DNA of 64,000 bases from Zavarzinella sp. (GTDB taxonomy: Bacteria > Planctomycetota > Planctomycetia > Gemmatales > Gemmataceae): positions 186,001 to 250,000 of the forward strand of contig JAWKTI010000001.1 in assembly GCA_041399155.1 (NCBI GenBank). The letters are read 5' to 3'. Position 1 is the first letter of the stretch. Every line of letters begins with the position of its first letter. This document shows, piece after piece, positions 27,506 to 37,730 of the stretch. The notes under the pieces were generated by a model, which was given only the letters and a program-made list of their open reading frames with translations, searched no databases and had not been told where the DNA came from. The position numbers and the translations under genes are program-made.

Positions 27506-30500
27506 CTATTTCAGTGTGGGCATGACGCGGAGTTGAATATTCCTGTTACCGTGGGAGGTGTTTTTTCCTTCGCGGGTAGCGAAAATACTGATCGGACCTG
27601 TTTGTGGAGCCACCCAGCGTTCTGCTTCCAAGACAATTTCACGTTCGCTTTCTCGTTCTGTAATCAGAATGCCATTCAGGCCAATGTCCAGCACCCGCAC
27701 CCCGTGGGGCAAGCCTTTCACCTGAATTGGTATCCGCCCTTTGAACTTGTTTCTGCGTTCCACGGTTACCTTCAGGCGGGTCTGCTTTCCAGGCACCACT
27801 TCCAGGTTGGTGGTAGATAATTGCAGCACAATATCCCCAGGTACCACCGTTTGCAGTTTTGGCCCATTGATCGATTTGCGAACTGGTTTGCCATTGATCA
27901 TGGCAGTGGCGACAATCTGCAGATTATTCGCTGGTTTCATTGTCACTTTGCCGTTGCGGTTTTCAACCATCACGGTTGTGGATAACTGACCCGCTTCGAT
28001 CGTCGTGGTGGGGATGAAATAGCCTTCAGGCACACCCGTAAACTCCAGCCGTACTTCACCATCAAACTCATCAAACCGTTGCATGTTGATATCCAGTGGC
28101 ACGGCACCGTGCTGCCAGACATTCATCTGCCCGCCATTACTGGTTACGTTAAAATCGGGCTTCGGCTCTCGCAGGGTCAGGCGGTAGAAGTGCTGCTCGC
28201 TGCCATTACTCTGGCTGTCCTGCACCCGCACTTGGTACTCCCCATCGGCAGGTGGGGTGAAAAACAACACCGAATCGGTGCCAAAACGATCCCCACCATC
28301 ATCGTTACGGTAAGGCAACCGCACCAATGGCATGCCGTTTGGTGGGAACTGGCTGCCGGCGGGGTGGATTTCTACCCGATAAACCGCTTCACCATTCGGG
28401 TGGTGCGTGGGCGATGTGCCCAAAAAAGCCTGGCGCTTGCCACCCACCTGATAGAAATTACAATCCGCATCGGGATTCAGTGGCAGTGCCAGAATCCGCA
28501 TTAATTCGTTGCCCACCAGCAGGTAATCGTCCTGACGCAGTTCGTTCCAGTATTCCAGTCGAATGCCTGGCTTGTTGGAATCGTGGTCGCGAAAGGTGAC
28601 AAAACTACGAGCAGTGCAACGCAGGGTGGCCCGCTCCACAACTTTACCGTGGGAATCCAGCACCTCCATCAGTGAATCTAATGGCGAACCAATACGGGAA
28701 GCATGCACTTCCAGTGCCACTGTCTGGCCTTTTTTGGCCGCAAATCGATAGTCGTGGTGGGTACCGGGTTCCTGCAGCACTCCCTGGCCTGAGCTATTCA
28801 TTTGAAGTGCAGTAGTTTTCCCCTGCCACGCAACAAGTGGGAATTCTGCCGCACGCACCGTGATTTGCCCAAGTGGGGTTTCTACCCAGCTTTTCAAAGG
28901 TAACGGCACACTGGCATTCGCCGCCGCAGTAGCTGGGACTGCCACAGATACCTCTTGAACAGGGAGCGAAAAACCAGTCAATTCTACCTTTTCGGTCCGG
29001 CCCCGCTCGATCGAAGGTGGGAAAGCGGCAGTGATGAACGGAATCGGCCCGATATCGAAACGATAGTCGGTGCCTGCCCCACCACGATAGTTGCGATCGT
29101 GCACCCGCACGTGGTAGGTTTGTTTTGCGGCCAGTCGATATCCCAGCAGACCTGTTTCGGAAAAACGGAGCTGCTTGCCGTGGGCATCAAACAATACCAC
29201 GGTGGGGGTGAACTTCGCACCATCAAAGCCACGAATGTGAAACGTAACATCTTGTTCTGTCGGCAGTTGCAGTGAATAGCGATTGATCGCACCCGATTTG
29301 GCGATCATCCCCACGATTGTAGTTGGCTGGGTAATCAACTCCGATTGATCCTGCAACTGTGGAAAGCGATCCACCTGAACGGTAAAAGGGTTGCTGGCCA
29401 CCTTCCCCAAAGATGCAGTCAGAGTGCGGGGGCCGGGGCTAACTCCTTTCGGAATCAGCACTTGCAGTCGAATTTTGCTGTCGGAATGTTCTCCCACCTG
29501 TTTGATGGTGGCGTCGGGCAACTGAAACTTGGTTTCCGGCGTAAAGTGCTTGCCAGTTACCGTCAGCGTGGTGGGCACCCCACGGACAATCGTTGTGGGG
29601 CTGACGGATGCAATCACCGGAGCTGGCAGATCGGCCCGAATGGGTTGCATCACATCTTCGAGATTTGCTGCAACTTGTTCTGTAGTCAATACTTGTAGCG
29701 ATTTGCCCGTTTTGGCATCCAGCACGGTGATATTGCCTGCAATGTCACCCACTGCCACCTGGCTGGTGCCAGGGTGCACGGCAAGCGAAAAAATTGTAGC
29801 GGGCTGTTTTGGAAAGGATACACCTTCTTTCAACGTGCCAGAATCCCATGCTTTGATTTCGCCCGATTCACTGATGGAAATCAGCGATTTGCCACCTTCC
29901 GCGAACGCCAGGTGACTGACCGCCTGCGTGTGTGCAAACACTGATTGGCGTAATTCGCTGCCATTTGGCGAAAACTGCCAGGCACGAATGCTTTTATCAA
30001 CGCCTGCAGCCACCAGCGATTTACCATCGGGGTGCCACTCTGCCGCATACAACCAGTCCGTGGGGTCGTTCAACGAATAAAGCCGCTTGTTGTTGCTGAG
30101 ATCCCAGATTTTCACCGCACGGTCGGCAGCAGCGGACAGCAGATAATTGCCATTGGGATGAAAACGCACCGAATACACGGTATCGCTGTGGTCCTTCAAA
30201 GTGGCGATCGCTGTGCGTTTGGCAACATCCCACAGATGGATCAGGCGGTCGTAGCCTGCGGATGCCAATCGCTGCGATTTCGGGTCGAAGTGCAGGGTGT
30301 AAATCAGGTCTTTGTGCGCATCAATTTTGCCCAACAGTTTTAACGTCGCATTGGGCTTTTCTGCAAATTGAAACAGATGGATTTCACCCGCCTTGCCTGG
30401 TTTGCCGCACGCAGCAGCCAGGACGGTCCCATCGGGCGACCACGCCACTGCGGTAACACGCTCTGTCAGATTCGTAACACGATACAGTGGGGCTTTCTGG

Positions 30501-30655
30501 GTGGGTTGCCAGATCTGAATTTCGCCGTAAGTTCCTGCCGCCAGATAGTTTGCGGCAGGATGAAACGCCAACGAACTGACCGGAGCCGGTGGGACTGCAT
30601 GCACCATGCATGCACCACCCAGCCACAGGATCAGAAAGAGAGGTAGATTTTTCAT
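27506..30655 (-). CDS. Exported WD40 / IPT-TIG / PPC multidomain protein
   Basis: A 1049-residue protein with a signal peptide (LFLILWLGGACMVHA). Residues about 25-310 are WD40 repeats (VTAVAWSPDGTVLAAACG; HLWDVAKRTAIATLKDHSD; AVKIWDLSNNKRL). About 345-430 is an IPT/TIG-type Ig fold (VASVSPTTIVRGVPTTLTV). The rest holds PPC-like beta domains (NRYSLQLPTEQDVTFHI; DYRFAAKKGQTVALEV; GEYQVRVQDSQSNG). It starts 8 nt after the PSD1 gene and is the third gene of a DUF1501-PSD1-WD40 operon. Such sets are common in planctomycetes; the substrate is unknown. Confidence 0.88.
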   Translation of the reverse strand: MKNLPLFLILWLGGACMVHAVPPAPVSSLAFHPAANYLAAGTYGEIQIWQPTQKAPLYRVTNLTERVTAVAWSPDGTVLAAACGKPGKAGEIHLFQFAEKPNATLKLLGKIDAHKDLIYTLHFDPKSQRLASAGYDRLIHLWDVAKRTAIATLKDHSDTVYSVRFHPNGNYLLSAAADRAVKIWDLSNNKRLYSLNDPTDWLYAAEWHPDGKSLVAAGVDKSIRAWQFSPNGSELRQSVFAHTQAVSHLAFAEGGKSLISISESGEIKAWDSGTLKEGVSFPKQPATIFSLAVHPGTSQVAVGDIAGNITVLDAKTGKSLQVLTTEQVAANLEDVMQPIRADLPAPVIASVSPTTIVRGVPTTLTVTGKHFTPETKFQLPDATIKQVGEHSDSKIRLQVLIPKGVSPGPRTLTASLGKVASNPFTVQVDRFPQLQDQSELITQPTTIVGMIAKSGAINRYSLQLPTEQDVTFHIRGFDGAKFTPTVVLFDAHGKQLRFSETGLLGYRLAAKQTYHVRVHDRNYRGGAGTDYRFDIGPIPFITAAFPPSIERGRTEKVELTGFSLPVQEVSVAVPATAAANASVPLPLKSWVETPLGQITVRAAEFPLVAWQGKTTALQMNSSGQGVLQEPGTHHDYRFAAKKGQTVALEVHASRIGSPLDSLMEVLDSHGKVVERATLRCTARSFVTFRDHDSNKPGIRLEYWNELRQDDYLLVGNELMRILALPLNPDADCNFYQVGGKRQAFLGTSPTHHPNGEAVYRVEIHPAGSQFPPNGMPLVRLPYRNDDGGDRFGTDSVLFFTPPADGEYQVRVQDSQSNGSEQHFYRLTLREPKPDFNVTSNGGQMNVWQHGAVPLDINMQRFDEFDGEVRLEFTGVPEGYFIPTTTIEAGQLSTTVMVENRNGKVTMKPANNLQIVATAMINGKPVRKSINGPKLQTVVPGDIVLQLSTTNLEVVPGKQTRLKVTVERRNKFKGRIPIQVKGLPHGVRVLDIGLNGILITERESEREIVLEAERWVAPQTGPISIFATREGKNTSHGNRNIQLRVMPTLK

Positions 30656-30663
30656 GTCACCGC

Positions 30664-33126
30664 TTAGTGATTAAACATAAATTCTTTGGAAGTCAGCACT
30701 GCCCAGAACAGGTCTTCCAGTGCTTCACGATTCAGCAGATCATTGCCGTTGGCAATCCCCAACAAATTCAGCAGGCGGGTTCGTTCTGCCTCATTCGGCG
30801 TGCGGGCCAGCGCCAGCAAAAACAGTTCATCCATCGCTTTATTTGCAGGTTTTTTGGAATCCAGCCACGTAGTAATCCTGCTTTTCTTGTCACGAAGTTT
30901 GCTGTTCAGAATGTCGCTGTTATTCATTAACAGTGCCTGCCCCACCGTTGAATCGTCGGTGCGTTCGCAGGAACAGGCCAATTGACGTTCCGGCCTGCCG
31001 AAGGCATCCAGAAAAGCTGAAGCGACGCGGGCATCGGGTAGTTCTAACGCCCGCGTGCCCAGTGGGTAGTTGCTGGTGGCTGCCGTCCCACGTTCCACGC
31101 CGGAATAGACCTTGTTAAATGGCGTGGGAACTGCGGTGACACTGGATAAGGCATCCAGCAGCACTTCGCTGGAAAGCCGCTTGATGAAGTAGTGGGAATA
31201 GTAGCGGTCGTCTTCTTTATTTTCTGGCAGTGGTTCCGCCTGACGCTGATAAGCAGCGGACGTCAGAATGGTCCGCATCAGCCAGCGTAGGTCATACTTT
31301 TGTTCGATAAACTTCGCCGACAGTTCCTGCATCAGGGGGATATTGGTCGGTGGGTTGGTTTCGCGTAAATCATCGTCTGCTTCGACCAGACCACGACCCA
31401 TGAAGTTTTTCCAGACACGGTTCACCACTGCGGGAGCAAAAAACGGATTTTCTTTGGCAGTCAGCCAGTTCACAAAGTACTCACGTCGATCTTCGTTTGA
31501 ACCCACGGCCATCGGTGGGGCATCCAGAGGAGTCGGTGGGATCGGCATATTCAAACGAGGGTGCAGCACATCGCCCGATTTCGCATTGGCCAGCACCACA
31601 TCGCCTGCAGATTTGCCGTTTTTCATCCCCACACGGCTGAACAGGTTGGCCATGCCCCAATACTGGTCCTGGGTCCACTTTTCCAACGGGTGGTTGTGGC
31701 AACGGGCACAGGTAATCGACATACCCATGAAGGTAACTGCGGTTTTTTCTGTCAGTTCGGCGATATCTTTGTGCAGAACGAAGTAATTTCCCCCACCGTT
31801 CTGCAGGGTGCTGCCGCTTGCCAACAGGGTTTCGCGGGCGAAGCGATCCCACGGCATGTTATCTTCCACTGCGTTGCGAATATGGCGGGAAAATGCCCAC
31901 ATCGCCGGATCGGGCAGTTGAAAGGTGGAAACCAGCAGTAGATCAGACCATTTGTAAGTCCAGCAATCCACAAACTCCGTGCGTTGGAACAGACTGTCTA
32001 CCAGTTTTTCCCGTTTATTGGGTTCTTTGCTCGCCACAAAGGTGTTTACTTCCTGCATGGTGGGGAGAACACCCATCGTATCCAGAAACACTCGGCGAAT
32101 ATAGGTGGCATCGTCGCACGTTGCCGATGGTGGAATCTGCAACTGCTTTAATTTCCGTAAGACATGGCCATCAATGAAGTTACGTTCGGGAAAGTGGTCA
32201 AACACCGTCGCATCAAGCTGATTACCGTAGGGCACAGTGACCGTCATCGATGCCACGCTGGTACCAAATAACGCACTGATGCTGGCTTCACCCGGCCCTT
32301 TGATGACCACGATGCCGTCTTCATCCACATCAGCCGTGGTGGCGTTACTGCTGACAAACTTTGCCAGCCGAGTGACATCCTGCATGCTGCCTGTTGTATC
32401 TTTCGCAGAAACAAGTACTTGTGTCTTCAGGCCTGGCTTGAGCTGCATTGTAGGTGGGTAGATGGTAAGAGGCGAAACCGAAGCTGTTTTGGCAAGATCT
32501 GCGGTGGCACCTGCACGGATCCAGTCCAGAATGACCTGATAAAACTGGTCACCTTCTTCAATTCTGGTGCCCCCACTGTGGGGGATGGTTCGCGTGCCTT
32601 TCAGCAGTAACAGGCTTTTTTCAGGCTCTGTGGTATTGGTGCGGCGGCCACGTAACTGCCGTGTGATCGCAAAATGGTCTGCTTCAGGGTCATAGCCACG
32701 TAGAGATAGCTTGAAGCCGCCTTTGCCTGCCAGTGCCCCGTGACATGCACCACTGTTACACCCTGTGCGGGTGAGGATGGGGATAACATCGGCGATAAAA
32801 TCGGGTGCCTTAGGCGTTTTCATCCCCGTCACCTGGACCGGAATGGTAACTTTCTTCCCACCATGGGAGACAGTTAAGGTCGTTTTCCCTTCCCCACCTG
32901 GGGTGAGAATTCCGCTATCGATGGTGACAATCGATTTCTCTGCCACCGAAAATTGGGCTTCTTTGGTGATTTCAGCGGTGAAATTGCCGTTATCTTCCAG
33001 CACCACGATTACCTGCTGGCTGGCGTGGGGGCCATGCAGGTGAATATTGTCTGGAAAAACGCGGAGTGAGGCTGCATGCAGCCCCAGAACGGGAAAAATG
33101 GACAGTAAGAGTGCTACAAAACGCAT
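30664..33126 (-). CDS. PSD1-type DUF1549/DUF1553 exported protein with Ig-like and cytochrome-like regions
   Basis: About 820 residues from the ATG at 33126, which opens a signal peptide (FVALLLSIFPVLGLHAAS). A Big2-like Ig domain (about 20-100) is followed by a haem-like CNSGACHGALAGKGGF segment. The DUF1549 block comes next (FIDGHVLRKLKQLQIPPSAT; YIRRVFLDTMGVLPT), then MSITCARCHNHPLEKWTQDQ with another haem c motif. The DUF1553 block follows (KENPFFAPAVVNRVWKNFMG; LACSCERTDDSTVGQALLMN). It is encoded between the DUF1501 gene and the WD40 gene. The family is implicated in polysaccharide breakdown by genomic context only. Confidence 0.9.
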   Translation of the reverse strand: MRFVALLLSIFPVLGLHAASLRVFPDNIHLHGPHASQQVIVVLEDNGNFTAEITKEAQFSVAEKSIVTIDSGILTPGGEGKTTLTVSHGGKKVTIPVQVTGMKTPKAPDFIADVIPILTRTGCNSGACHGALAGKGGFKLSLRGYDPEADHFAITRQLRGRRTNTTEPEKSLLLLKGTRTIPHSGGTRIEEGDQFYQVILDWIRAGATADLAKTASVSPLTIYPPTMQLKPGLKTQVLVSAKDTTGSMQDVTRLAKFVSSNATTADVDEDGIVVIKGPGEASISALFGTSVASMTVTVPYGNQLDATVFDHFPERNFIDGHVLRKLKQLQIPPSATCDDATYIRRVFLDTMGVLPTMQEVNTFVASKEPNKREKLVDSLFQRTEFVDCWTYKWSDLLLVSTFQLPDPAMWAFSRHIRNAVEDNMPWDRFARETLLASGSTLQNGGGNYFVLHKDIAELTEKTAVTFMGMSITCARCHNHPLEKWTQDQYWGMANLFSRVGMKNGKSAGDVVLANAKSGDVLHPRLNMPIPPTPLDAPPMAVGSNEDRREYFVNWLTAKENPFFAPAVVNRVWKNFMGRGLVEADDDLRETNPPTNIPLMQELSAKFIEQKYDLRWLMRTILTSAAYQRQAEPLPENKEDDRYYSHYFIKRLSSEVLLDALSSVTAVPTPFNKVYSGVERGTAATSNYPLGTRALELPDARVASAFLDAFGRPERQLACSCERTDDSTVGQALLMNNSDILNSKLRDKKSRITTWLDSKKPANKAMDELFLLALARTPNEAERTRLLNLLGIANGNDLLNREALEDLFWAVLTSKEFMFNH

Positions 33127-33177
33127 GGAGAGAACTCGGCAATTGGACGTAAGCAATTATTTTGAAACGACTTACGG

Positions 33178-34545
33178 CTAGAATAATTCTTTGATTGGCT
33201 GGACACCAAAGTCTGCCAGTGGGATTGGCCGACCTTGCGGGCCAGGCAATTCGTGGTGCGGATCGAGACCCAGCCCACGGAAGATTGTTGCTGCCACTTC
33301 TGCAGTGGTCACCGGGCGGGTTTTTGGTGCGTAACCCAGTTCATCGGTCTCGCCAATGATGCGACCGCCCTGAATTGGCCCCCCACCCATCAGAATAGTC
33401 CAGGCACCTGGGTGGTGATCGCGACCGCCCGCAGGATTCACCTTCGGTGTGCGGCCAAATTCACCCATCGCGGTGACAATGGTGTTTTTCAGCAGCCCAC
33501 GTTCATGCAGTTCTTCCAGCAGTGCGGTGTACGCCTGGTCGAAGTTTGGTGCCACCTGTTTCGACATCTGCTCAATATCGGTAAATGGCTTGGAACCGTG
33601 AATATCCCACGTAATTTCGCCAAAGACTGTTTCAAACATATTCAGCGTTACGAACCGCACGCCCGCTTCAATCAGCCGGCGGGCCATCAGGCAGCACTGC
33701 CCAAAGCGGGTGCGTCCGTAGCGATCACGCACCTTCGCAGGTTCTTTTTCGATCGCAAACGCATCGCGTCCTTTCGGACTGCTCATCAGGCGGTAGGCCA
33801 GTTGGAAATTATCGTCCAACTGGCTGGCCAAAGGATTGCTTTCAAAGTTGGCCAGTGCCCCATCGATGGCATCACGTAGTTTCTGGCGGCGTTCGGCACG
33901 CACCGGGGTGATGTATTGCGGGGGCAACAGATTCGGTACCTGAAAGTTCGGTTCGCTGGGATCGGCATTCAGCACAAACGGATCGTGCGGTTTGCCCAGA
34001 TAGCCAGCAGTCTGACCGTGCGGCAAATTGCCACCGGTGCGGCCCATTGGTCGAGGCAGCAGCACGTGGGCAGGCAATTCCCCACGCCCACCTTTCAGAT
34101 AGCCCAGGGTACAGCCAATGTGGGGGTGTTCCACGCCACCGGTAAACAGGCGACCTGTCTGCATCATCTGGTGGCCGGTATCGTGCACCGCCGTTGCATT
34201 ATGGTAGCAGGAACGGATCAGCGAAAACTTGTCCGCATGTTTGCTCATTTGTGGGAAGATTTCTGAAATTTCAATCCCGGGCACGTTGGTGGCGATTGGC
34301 TTGAACGGCCCACGAATTTCTGCGGGTGCGTTCGGCTTCATGTCCCACGTATCGATGTGACTGGGCCCACCCAGCAGGAACAGCATAATGCAGTTGATAT
34401 CGTTATCGGGCTGACCACCCGCTTTTGCCTGCATTAGTTGTGGCAAGCCAAGGCCGAGTGAAGCAATCGAGCCTGCGTACAGAAAATCGCGCCGGGAAAC
34501 CTCACCACACAAGCGGGTGGGTTGGGGGGCATCGAGTCGAAGCAT
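33178..34545 (-). CDS. DUF1501 domain protein with Tat signal
   Basis: A 455-residue protein. The amino terminus carries a twin-arginine signal (SRRDFLYAGSIASLGLGLP). The body shows the DUF1501 motifs: CIMLFLLGGPSHIDTWDMKP, DKFSLIRSCYHNATAVHDTG, GRTRFGQCCLMARRLIEAGV, and MGEFGRTPKVNPAGGRDHHP. The fold is sulfatase/phosphatase-like, but the activity is unknown. First gene of the operon with PSD1 and WD40 proteins, the usual partner arrangement. Confidence 0.92.
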   Translation of the reverse strand: MLRLDAPQPTRLCGEVSRRDFLYAGSIASLGLGLPQLMQAKAGGQPDNDINCIMLFLLGGPSHIDTWDMKPNAPAEIRGPFKPIATNVPGIEISEIFPQMSKHADKFSLIRSCYHNATAVHDTGHQMMQTGRLFTGGVEHPHIGCTLGYLKGGRGELPAHVLLPRPMGRTGGNLPHGQTAGYLGKPHDPFVLNADPSEPNFQVPNLLPPQYITPVRAERRQKLRDAIDGALANFESNPLASQLDDNFQLAYRLMSSPKGRDAFAIEKEPAKVRDRYGRTRFGQCCLMARRLIEAGVRFVTLNMFETVFGEITWDIHGSKPFTDIEQMSKQVAPNFDQAYTALLEELHERGLLKNTIVTAMGEFGRTPKVNPAGGRDHHPGAWTILMGGGPIQGGRIIGETDELGYAPKTRPVTTAEVAATIFRGLGLDPHHELPGPQGRPIPLADFGVQPIKELF

Positions 34546-34668
34546 TGAAATCCCCTGCTATCAAACCACTTTCATGGTAACCTGTCCCACCGCACGGGTC
34601 AAGCATTTCCCCAGATGAAGGTGGAAGGCGACGGTTTATATCAACTACATAGGCATCATGAGGAAATC

Positions 34669-34875
34669 TTAATAATCTTCATCACGCCAGCGTGGGTAAA
34701 TTCCTGTTACTGCCAGCGTGCTCCGGCCAGCAATCCAGGCTGCTGTCAGGCCGACGATCCCCAGCCATCCTTTGTGAAAAATGATTGCCAGTGCCATGGC
34801 GACGACAATCAGGCCAATGCAGATCATCGCTTCGGTAAAGTAAAGGGCCTTCGGCTGATCATTTGATTGTTCCAT
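34669..34875 (-). CDS. Small two-helix membrane protein, unknown
   Basis: 68 residues with two hydrophobic segments (FTEAMICIGLIVVAMALAII; WLGIVGLTAAWIAG), a short charged amino terminus and an acidic tail (RWRDEDY). It starts with ATG at 34875 and stands alone between the DUF1501 operon and the divergent TatD gene. No family recognised. Confidence 0.5.
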   Translation of the reverse strand: MEQSNDQPKALYFTEAMICIGLIVVAMALAIIFHKGWLGIVGLTAAWIAGRSTLAVTGIYPRWRDEDY

Positions 34876-35066
34876 CGCTCTATCTGTGGGACTCCGTTCG
34901 AATCAGGATTTTCATTAATTTATGGCCCGCACCGTAAAAACGAAAGAACTTCGCTGCCAACGTTGATGAAGAAACAGCAGAGTGGCTTGTTCAGCCGCAC
35001 TTTACCCTACAATAACGTATTAAACCGCTTTGGTGGGCCGATCGCTCTATTTGGAGGAAAACCAGC

Positions 35067-35975
35067 ATGAAAATTATCGATCCCCATATTCACATGTCTG
35101 CACGCACCACCGATGATTATGAAGCGATGGCTGCAGCCGGCGTGGTGGCGATTATCGAACCCGCCTTCTGGCTGGGGCAGCCCCGCACGTCGGTGGGTAC
35201 TTTTCAGGATTATTATTCCAGTCTGATCGGTTGGGAGCGTTTCCGTGCGGCCCAGTTCGGCATTCGCCATTACTGCACGATTGGTCTGAATTCGAAGGAA
35301 GCCAATAACGAACCACTGGCAGAACAGGTGATCGAATTATTGCCACTGTATCTTGCGAAAGAAGGTGTAGTGGCAGTGGGGGAGATTGGTTTCGACGATC
35401 AGACCCCGGCCGAAGAACGCTTCTTTCATGCTCAGGTAGAACTGGCGAAGGAATTCGAATTGCCGATTATGATCCATACACCCCACCGCGATAAGAAAAC
35501 GGGCACCACGCGGAGCATGGATTTAATTGCTGAGCACCAGATCCCGCCCCACATGGTGGTGATTGACCACAATAATGAGGAAACGGTGCAGGAAGTGCTC
35601 GACCGTGGCTACTGGGCGGCATTTACCATCTACCCGAAAACCAAAATGGGGAACGAACGGATGGTGGAAGTGGTGCGAAAATATGGCTGCGACCGCATTA
35701 TTGTCGATTCCTCTGCGGATTGGGGCGTTTCTGACCCACTGGCGGTGCCAAAAACAGCCCGTTTGATGTTGGAACGAGGTATCCCACAGTCCCATGTGGA
35801 AGCAACGTGCTACGGCAACGCGATTCTGGCTTACGGCCAGAGTGGGCAATTTAATGAATCCGACTGGCTGGAACCTGCACCGATCGATCAGCGGGTGCTG
35901 TTTGAAGGAAACAGCGTTCTGCGCGGCCAATCCCCTCGGATTGACGAGCAAAAGCAGGAAACCCTGATTTCGTAA
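35067..35975 (+). CDS. TatD-family metal-dependent hydrolase
   Basis: A 302-residue TIM-barrel hydrolase. The amino-terminal metal motif is DPHIHM. VGEIGFDDQTPAEE carries the metal-ligand Glu, PIMIHTPH the next His, MVVIDHNNEE the later His, and IIVDSSADWG the catalytic Asp strand. The family includes TatD DNases and uncharacterised hydrolases. This one belongs to a diverged branch, possibly related to eustigmatophyte/cyanobacterial EboB-like proteins. The Shine-Dalgarno sequence GGAGG lies 10 nt upstream of the ATG. Confidence 0.82.
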   Translation: MKIIDPHIHMSARTTDDYEAMAAAGVVAIIEPAFWLGQPRTSVGTFQDYYSSLIGWERFRAAQFGIRHYCTIGLNSKEANNEPLAEQVIELLPLYLAKEGVVAVGEIGFDDQTPAEERFFHAQVELAKEFELPIMIHTPHRDKKTGTTRSMDLIAEHQIPPHMVVIDHNNEETVQEVLDRGYWAAFTIYPKTKMGNERMVEVVRKYGCDRIIVDSSADWGVSDPLAVPKTARLMLERGIPQSHVEATCYGNAILAYGQSGQFNESDWLEPAPIDQRVLFEGNSVLRGQSPRIDEQKQETLIS

Positions 35976-36027
35976 GATTTCGAGCTCAAAAAACATTAAC
36001 ATTCGATGATTGAAGGATGATTTCCTT

Positions 36028-37665
36028 GTGAGTTCCCCCCACCTGCCTGATAGTGGTACCCCCGCAGATTATTCCGGTGATTCGCTGGGAGATTTCGAAC
36101 TGGTGCGTCGTATTGGCATCGGTGGGATGGGGCAGGTCTATCTGGCACGGCAAAAAAGCCTGAAACGCCAGGTCGCTGTCAAAGTGCTGAAACAGGAACT
36201 GGCCGCCAACGAAACGATGCTGAAACGCTTTCAGGCGGAAGCGGAGGCGGTTGCTTCGTTAACCCACGCCAACATTGTGCAGGTTTATGCAATTGGCGAA
36301 GACCGTGGGCTCCATTTCATTGCACTGGAATATGTTGATGGCCGCAATCTGAAAGATTACCTGGAAAAGCGGGGTGTACTGGAAATTCCTGTTGCCCTGC
36401 ACGTGCTGCGACGGGTGGCGGCAGCACTGGAACGTGCGGGTGAACTGGGCTTTGTACACCGCGACATTAAGCCGGAGAATATTCTTCTGTCCCGCAAGGG
36501 TGAGATTAAACTGACCGATTTTGGGCTGTCACGCTGTTTTTCTGCTGAACAGAACGTCCACCTGACCCAAAGTGGCATCACAATGGGCACCCCGTTGTAT
36601 ATGGCACCAGAACAGGTGCGTGGGCAGGCAATCGACCCGCGGGCTGATATTTACGCACTAGGTGTCACTGCGTTCCACCTGTTGACGGGCGAACCGCCAT
36701 TTCATGGTACTACCGCGTTTGATGTGGCACTGCAGCACGTTCAGGAGGCAGCACCTTCCATTCGGGCAATCAGGCCCGATGTTCCGGAAGAACTGGAAGC
36801 GATCATTATGAAAATGATGGCGAAAAGTCCCACGGCACGGTATCAGTCGGCGCGGGAATTGATTGCCGATCTGGAACAGGTTCGCCGCACTGACGTGGGA
36901 GGTTCCAGCACTGGCTTTCAGACCACGCGATTTGTGCAGGCCATGGTGGAAGGCTCTGCAGTCATCCCCGCAACTCCTTCGCAGGTAACAGTTTCCGTCA
37001 AAAAATCGTGGTCCTTCCTTCGCTACGGGGTGCTGCTAATTCTCTTTCTCATATCTGCCACCGTGGGGTATGGGATTCATTGGTATAGTCAAACGAATGT
37101 CATGCCGTTGCCCGCACCGAAGGAGGCACTGGCCGATCTGGACGCACCACCTGGCAGTGGGCGGGAAAAAGAATTAAAACGCCTGCTGATGGACAAGCAA
37201 ATCCGGTCGGAAACGGCTGTCGATGCCCTGATGGAACTGGCATTGTGGTACATTCACGATGGCCGTACCAACGAAGCAATGCAGCTATTTGATCCACAAG
37301 TTCTTGCAGGGTATGGATTTACGCAGAATCTTCCTGCAGCACGCAAGCAGAGCACTGCAAAGATGATTTCTGGTCTGGGTAAGGCGGTGGTATTGGCACA
37401 TCAGGACAAATCGGCTGAATCGAATGCAGAATTTTCTCGCCTGGTGGCAGATTTCATGGTGCCAAAAGCAAAAGTAACGCCTAATCCCAAGACAGGCGCA
37501 CGTGGGAGTGTTCTGGAGCAGTTTTTGCTGCGACAAACCGACAGCCCCACTTGGAAGCGGGCGGTTTACGATGCCTTAAGTCGCAATGAAATCAACCTTA
37601 ATTCCCAGCTACCAGTAGAGTTACGTCGATTGAAGAGCTTCGGCCCCCGCCCCACCGGTGCATAG
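36028..37665 (+). CDS. Ser/Thr protein kinase with single membrane helix
   Basis: About 545 residues. The kinase domain (about 20-285) has RRIGIGGMGQVYLARQ, VAVKVL, HRDIKPENILL, TDFGLSRCF and GTPLYMAPEQVRG, all catalytic residues intact. A membrane helix follows at about 335-355 (YGVLLILFLISATVGYGI). A roughly 185-residue C-terminal region of unknown fold is presumably extracytoplasmic. GTG 36028 is preferred because AAGGA lies 11 nt upstream; a TTG at 36010 is in frame. It follows the TatD gene at short distance on the same strand. Confidence 0.88.
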   Translation: MSSPHLPDSGTPADYSGDSLGDFELVRRIGIGGMGQVYLARQKSLKRQVAVKVLKQELAANETMLKRFQAEAEAVASLTHANIVQVYAIGEDRGLHFIALEYVDGRNLKDYLEKRGVLEIPVALHVLRRVAAALERAGELGFVHRDIKPENILLSRKGEIKLTDFGLSRCFSAEQNVHLTQSGITMGTPLYMAPEQVRGQAIDPRADIYALGVTAFHLLTGEPPFHGTTAFDVALQHVQEAAPSIRAIRPDVPEELEAIIMKMMAKSPTARYQSARELIADLEQVRRTDVGGSSTGFQTTRFVQAMVEGSAVIPATPSQVTVSVKKSWSFLRYGVLLILFLISATVGYGIHWYSQTNVMPLPAPKEALADLDAPPGSGREKELKRLLMDKQIRSETAVDALMELALWYIHDGRTNEAMQLFDPQVLAGYGFTQNLPAARKQSTAKMISGLGKAVVLAHQDKSAESNAEFSRLVADFMVPKAKVTPNPKTGARGSVLEQFLLRQTDSPTWKRAVYDALSRNEINLNSQLPVELRRLKSFGPRPTGA

Positions 37666-37730
37666 TTCGCTTATAAAAATGTGTAATAAAATTCCGAATC
37701 TCTGATGAAAGAGTTAATTGTTGCCTTACT